Shown piece by piece: positions 61,934-64,000 of a DNA stretch of 64,000 nt. Position numbers and translations under genes: made by a program. The DNA is taken from contig JANNSX010000468.1 of NCBI GenBank assembly GCA_031403155.1, positions 3,456-67,455 of the forward strand, given 5' to 3'. The stretch's first letter is position 1. The number at the start of each line of letters is the position of its first letter. The notes below the pieces were generated by a model. It did no database searches. It was given only the letters and a program-made list of their open reading frames with translations, and was not told the DNA's origin. This DNA is from JANNSX01 sp031403155. GTDB taxonomy: Bacteria > Pseudomonadota > Alphaproteobacteria > Rhizobiales > Hyphomicrobiaceae.

Positions 61934-62431
61934 ATGCTGAAGCAAACGTTCGCCGCTCTTCTCGCGCTTTCGCTCTTGTCCGGCGCAGCCTACGCCGCCG
62001 GCTCGTCAACCACGACGACGCAAGAGCCTGCCGCCGCCGCCGATCCCTGGACGCAGAAGTGGGGCGATCTCGGCCCCGACTATGCTGCCGCCGAAGCGCT
62101 GGTGAAGGAAGAGAAGTTCGCGGAAGCCATCACCGCGCTGGAAGCGTTGCCCAAGCAGGACGATCCGCGCGTCATCAACTACATCGCGTTCTCGCATCGC
62201 AAGATGGGGGAGACCGACAAAGCGATCGCGCTCTACACCAAGGCCCTCGAGATCGCGCCCGAGTTCACGCTGGCGCGCGAGTATCTGGGCGAGGCCTACC
62301 TCCAGGCCAAGGACATGGCGAAAGCCAAGGAGCAGCTCGCCGAGATCGAGAAGCTCTGCGGCAACCAGGATTGCGAGGAATACAAGGACCTCGCCGAGGA
62401 CATCAAGAAGGCGGAGGCCGGTGCGAGCTGA
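61934..62431 (+). CDS. Exported tetratricopeptide-repeat protein, paralogue 1
   Basis: The 165-residue protein has a signal peptide to AAYAA and a short Thr/Ala linker. Two or more TPR units follow (YAAAEALVKEEKFAEAITALEAL, DDPRVINYIAFSHRKMGETDKAIALYTKALEI, FTLAREYLGEAYLQAKDMAKAKEQLAEIEKLC). A C-terminal CGNQDCEEYKDLAEDIKKA ends the protein, where the two Cys may form a disulfide. It probably acts as a periplasmic protein-interaction scaffold. A homologous gene lies at 62899. The 467 bp between them is full of palindromic repeats. Confidence 0.87.
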   Translation: MLKQTFAALLALSLLSGAAYAAGSSTTTTQEPAAAADPWTQKWGDLGPDYAAAEALVKEEKFAEAITALEALPKQDDPRVINYIAFSHRKMGETDKAIALYTKALEIAPEFTLAREYLGEAYLQAKDMAKAKEQLAEIEKLCGNQDCEEYKDLAEDIKKAEAGAS

Positions 62432-62443
62432 GCTTCATCTAGA

Positions 62444-62486
62444 GTGCTTCCGGAAAAGTGCGAAGCGGTTTTCCGATGAGAAGCAC
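62444..62486. repeat. 43-bp palindromic repeat (family B), copy 3
   Basis: The copy reads GTGCTTCCGGAAAAG...GGTTTTCCGATGAGAAGCAC, with one change (GATGAG) against the copies at 7135 and 7192. It lies 12 bp after the TPR paralogue 1 stop. Confidence 0.9.
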
Positions 62487-62505
62487 GGAAAACCAAGGAC
62501 CTAGA

Positions 62506-62571
62506 GTGCTTCCGGAAAAAGCCTGTCCCGGCGAAGGCCGGGATCCGAAGCGGTTTTCCGATAAGAAGCAC
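62506..62571. repeat. 43-bp repeat (family B), copy 4, interrupted by a second repeat
   Basis: The left half GTGCTTCCGGAAAA and the right half CGAAGCGG...GAAGCAC are intact. Between them about 26 bp (CTGTCCCGGCGAAGGCCGGGAT and flanks, about 62521-62545) replaces three bases of the normal element. The inserted sequence is itself a hairpin repeat, with a second copy at 62647. Confidence 0.88.
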
Positions 62572-62646
62572 GACAAACCAAGGAATTAGGGTGCTGAAGT
62601 GATCGAACGAAAAACGGCAACACCCTAGGGCACGCTCCGGCGAGAT

Positions 62647-62668
62647 CCTGTCCCGCGAAAGCCGGGAT
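62647..62668. repeat. GTCCCGxCGAAxGCCGGGAT hairpin repeat (family C), second copy
   Basis: CCTGTCCCGCGAAAGCCGGGAT matches the insert at about 62521-62545, with one base lost and one changed. It can fold as a short GC-rich hairpin (CCCG/CGGG). Beyond it, 62669-62898 contains no gene or other repeat I recognise, apart from the ribosome site for the next gene. Confidence 0.75.
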
Positions 62669-62898
62669 GGACATCGGATTGCCTTAAGATCGTGTTCAAG
62701 TCATCGAATCGAGAGCGGGATCTCGATGGCACGCGTTGTGAACTCGCACTGGCGGGCGCGTGAAATACTCCGGCTGCTAATTTGGAGCGAGGGAACGCAG
62801 AAACCTCGCCGCATCGCTCAGCGCCTCGTCCGGGGCGCTGACAGCATTGCTGGGCGGCTCCGGCCTCTCAGCCGCAATTAGCGCGAATGGAGGAACTC

Positions 62899-63534
62899 AT
62901 GTTGAAGCATTCCGTTGCAGCCCTTTTGCTCACCTCGCTCTTGGCCGCAACTGCCAATGCCGCCGGTGGTGGCGGCGGATCGTCGGGCGGAGGATCCTCC
63001 AGCGGAGGATCGTCCAGCACCTCCTCGGGAAGCATCTTTGACGCCTTCGGCACAGCGCCGGAGCCAGCGCCAGAGGCGACCAGCAGCCCGGAGACCACGG
63101 CGACAATCCCGCTAACCAACACCACCAAACCCAAGAAATGGAGCCAGAACTGGAAGGAGAAATGGGGCGACCTCGGTCCGAAGTACACGGCCGCCGTCGA
63201 CCTCGTCGAGACGAAGAAATACAAGGAGGCCATCAAGGCGCTGAAGGCGTTGAAGAAGCCGAAAGACCCGCGCGTGCTCAACTACCTCGCTTTCTCCTGG
63301 AGGAAGCTTGGCGACGTCGACAAGGCGCTGCCTCTGTATTACCTCGCGCTGAACATCGCGCCCGAATACACGCCCGCGCACGAGTATCTGGGCGAGGCCT
63401 ATGTCCAGATCAAGGATTTCGAGAAAGCGAAGGCGGAGCTTGCCGTCATCGAGAAGCTGTGTGGTGGCCGGGATTGCGAAGAGTGGACGGACCTCGCCGA
63501 GGACATCCAGAAGGCCGTGGCGGACGCGAGCTGA
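62899..63534 (+). CDS. Exported tetratricopeptide-repeat protein, paralogue 2
   Basis: This 211-residue protein is a paralogue of the one at 61934. A signal peptide ends at ATANAA, and a Gly/Ser-rich linker of about 60 residues follows. The same TPR core comes next (KWGDLGPKYTAAVDLVETKKYKEAIKALKAL, DPRVLNYLAFSWRKLGDVDKALPLYYLALNIAPEYTPAHEYLGEAY) and the C-terminal CGGRDCEEWTDLAEDIQKA. Start ATG 62899 uses GGAGG at 62889; an ATG four codons earlier overlaps that site. The two copies conserve the paired Cys and the DPRVxNYxAFS block, so that part is under constraint. Confidence 0.87.
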   Translation: MLKHSVAALLLTSLLAATANAAGGGGGSSGGGSSSGGSSSTSSGSIFDAFGTAPEPAPEATSSPETTATIPLTNTTKPKKWSQNWKEKWGDLGPKYTAAVDLVETKKYKEAIKALKALKKPKDPRVLNYLAFSWRKLGDVDKALPLYYLALNIAPEYTPAHEYLGEAYVQIKDFEKAKAELAVIEKLCGGRDCEEWTDLAEDIQKAVADAS

Positions 63535-63598
63535 GCTTTGGTGCGTAGGCGCGTCGGCTGGGTCCGTGTGGCCCAAGCTTTCGCGCCGTGCATCGATT

Positions 63599-63809
63599 CG
63601 CGCGTGACCCAACATATGAGATGGCGTCGTTGGGTTACGCGCGGTAGCACCCGTAGGTTGGATTGGCGCGGCCCCAGCAAGCGCTCATTCATCCCAAGCT
63701 CTCAATCCGCGCGTAACCCAACAGCCGCACCCGATGACGTTGTTGGGTTACGCGCGGTTCGGAGCCGCCAATCTATCGCGGGAAACGTGCCCGCGCTAAC
63801 CCAACCTAC
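63599..63809. repeat. Cluster of TTGGGTTACGCGCG palindromes
   Basis: Three symmetries are nested here. CGCGCGTGACCCAAC (63599-63613) pairs with 63629-63643. CCGCGCGTAACCCAACA (63707-63723) pairs perfectly over 17 bp with 63741-63757. GTAGGTTGG (63653-63661) pairs with CCAACCTAC (63801-63809). The motif TGTTGGGTTACGCG is a well-known intergenic repeat type in proteobacteria. The region 63535-63805 has no gene. The last arm contains the stop codon of the aminotransferase gene. Confidence 0.85.
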
Positions 63810-64000
63810 ATTGCCGCTTGCCTCAGCGCCTCGTCCATGGTGCCGATCAGGATTGCAACGTGCGCCGGCTTGAAGGGGAGCGGGGGGCGGATCTTCATCA
63901 CCTGATAGTCGGTGCCGTCGGTCGAGGTCAGCACACCCAATCGGCGCATGGCGTTGACGATGCGCTTGGCGCCGGCGCGATCGGGTGCCTTGGATTTGCG
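63806..64000 (-). CDS. Class III aminotransferase, C-terminal fragment (gene continues past window edge)
   Basis: The minus-strand frame gives 64 residues ending in a stop at 63806. It includes AKRIVNAMRRLGVLTSTDG, YQVMKIRPPLPFKPAH and LIGTMDEAL. This is the C-terminal domain of class III PLP-dependent aminotransferases, where RPPL-type sequence and a final helix TLDEAL are usual. The catalytic lysine and PLP site lie outside the window. The substrate cannot be told from this part. The stop codon TAG falls within the GTAGGTTGG arm of a repeat. Confidence 0.75.
   Translation of the reverse strand, partial: RKSKAPDRAGAKRIVNAMRRLGVLTSTDGTDYQVMKIRPPLPFKPAHVAILIGTMDEALRQAAM

Overview
This 64-kb window is a gene-dense, high-GC chromosomal segment of an alphaproteobacterium, most probably of the order Hyphomicrobiales (Rhizobiales). 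The evidence is the separate F0 ATP synthase operon atpI-B-E-F'-F with two b-type subunits, a chvE-gguA-gguB sugar transporter, DUF2093 beside xseA and lpxK, a DUF1127 protein, and short palindromic repeats of the kind common in rhizobial genomes. I saw no tRNA, rRNA, CRISPR array, complete insertion sequence or prophage. Most loci are core functions. Accessory character shows mainly in repeats, one chimeric pseudogene and a few catabolic clusters.

Layout. 1-1408: repeat-bearing flank and a SAM-dependent methyltransferase (-). 1409-5387: chvE-gguA-gguB (+). 5475-6620: the decayed 5' part of a hydantoinase gene joined to the 3' half of an SDR gene. 6634-9511: F0 ATP synthase operon (-), with two copies of a 43-bp repeat between atpF' and atpF. 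9768-10359: small toxin-antitoxin pair. 10363-16474: smc, two DsbA-type thiol oxidoreductases and a DUF721/DciA-like gene (-), with mutY (+) divergent. 17844-25925: M15-like peptidase, acetyltransferase, xseA, DUF2093, then lpxK and an acyltransferase-like/WaaA fusion (lipid A-Kdo synthesis), and two phosphatases of different folds.

26113-31272 is a cobalamin uptake locus: riboswitch, btuB receptor, btuF-btuC-btuD. The btuF gene carries a palindromic repeat in frame near its 5' end. 31397-33394 holds a patatin-like lipase, DUF1127 and RidA. 33423-39778 contains a D-amino-acid dehydrogenase-like flavoprotein, an Asp/Glu-racemase-superfamily enzyme, a von Willebrand-type exported protein, an isochorismatase-fold hydrolase with Ser in place of the catalytic Cys, and a DUF1989-GcvT fusion. 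Together these look like an amino-acid or N-methyl-amine catabolic neighbourhood.

40789-46221 (-) is the most unusual operon. The two subunit genes of B12-dependent methylmalonyl-CoA mutase are separated by three tandem GFA-family zinc-protein genes; four of the five junctions, counting the small membrane-protein gene at the end, are ATGA overlaps. The B12 uptake locus upstream could supply its cofactor. 46399-54874 encodes a HerA-like ATPase, MAPEG protein, cytochrome c, GGDEF-EAL signalling protein, amidohydrolase and esterase. 55274-55987 has no convincing gene but three strong inverted repeats. 55988-59586 (-) is an ECF sigma factor, its likely membrane regulator and two exported proteins. 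The right end holds a bicupin, a DUF533/TerB protein, two paralogous exported TPR proteins separated by nested repeats, and the C-terminus of a class III aminotransferase cut by the window edge.
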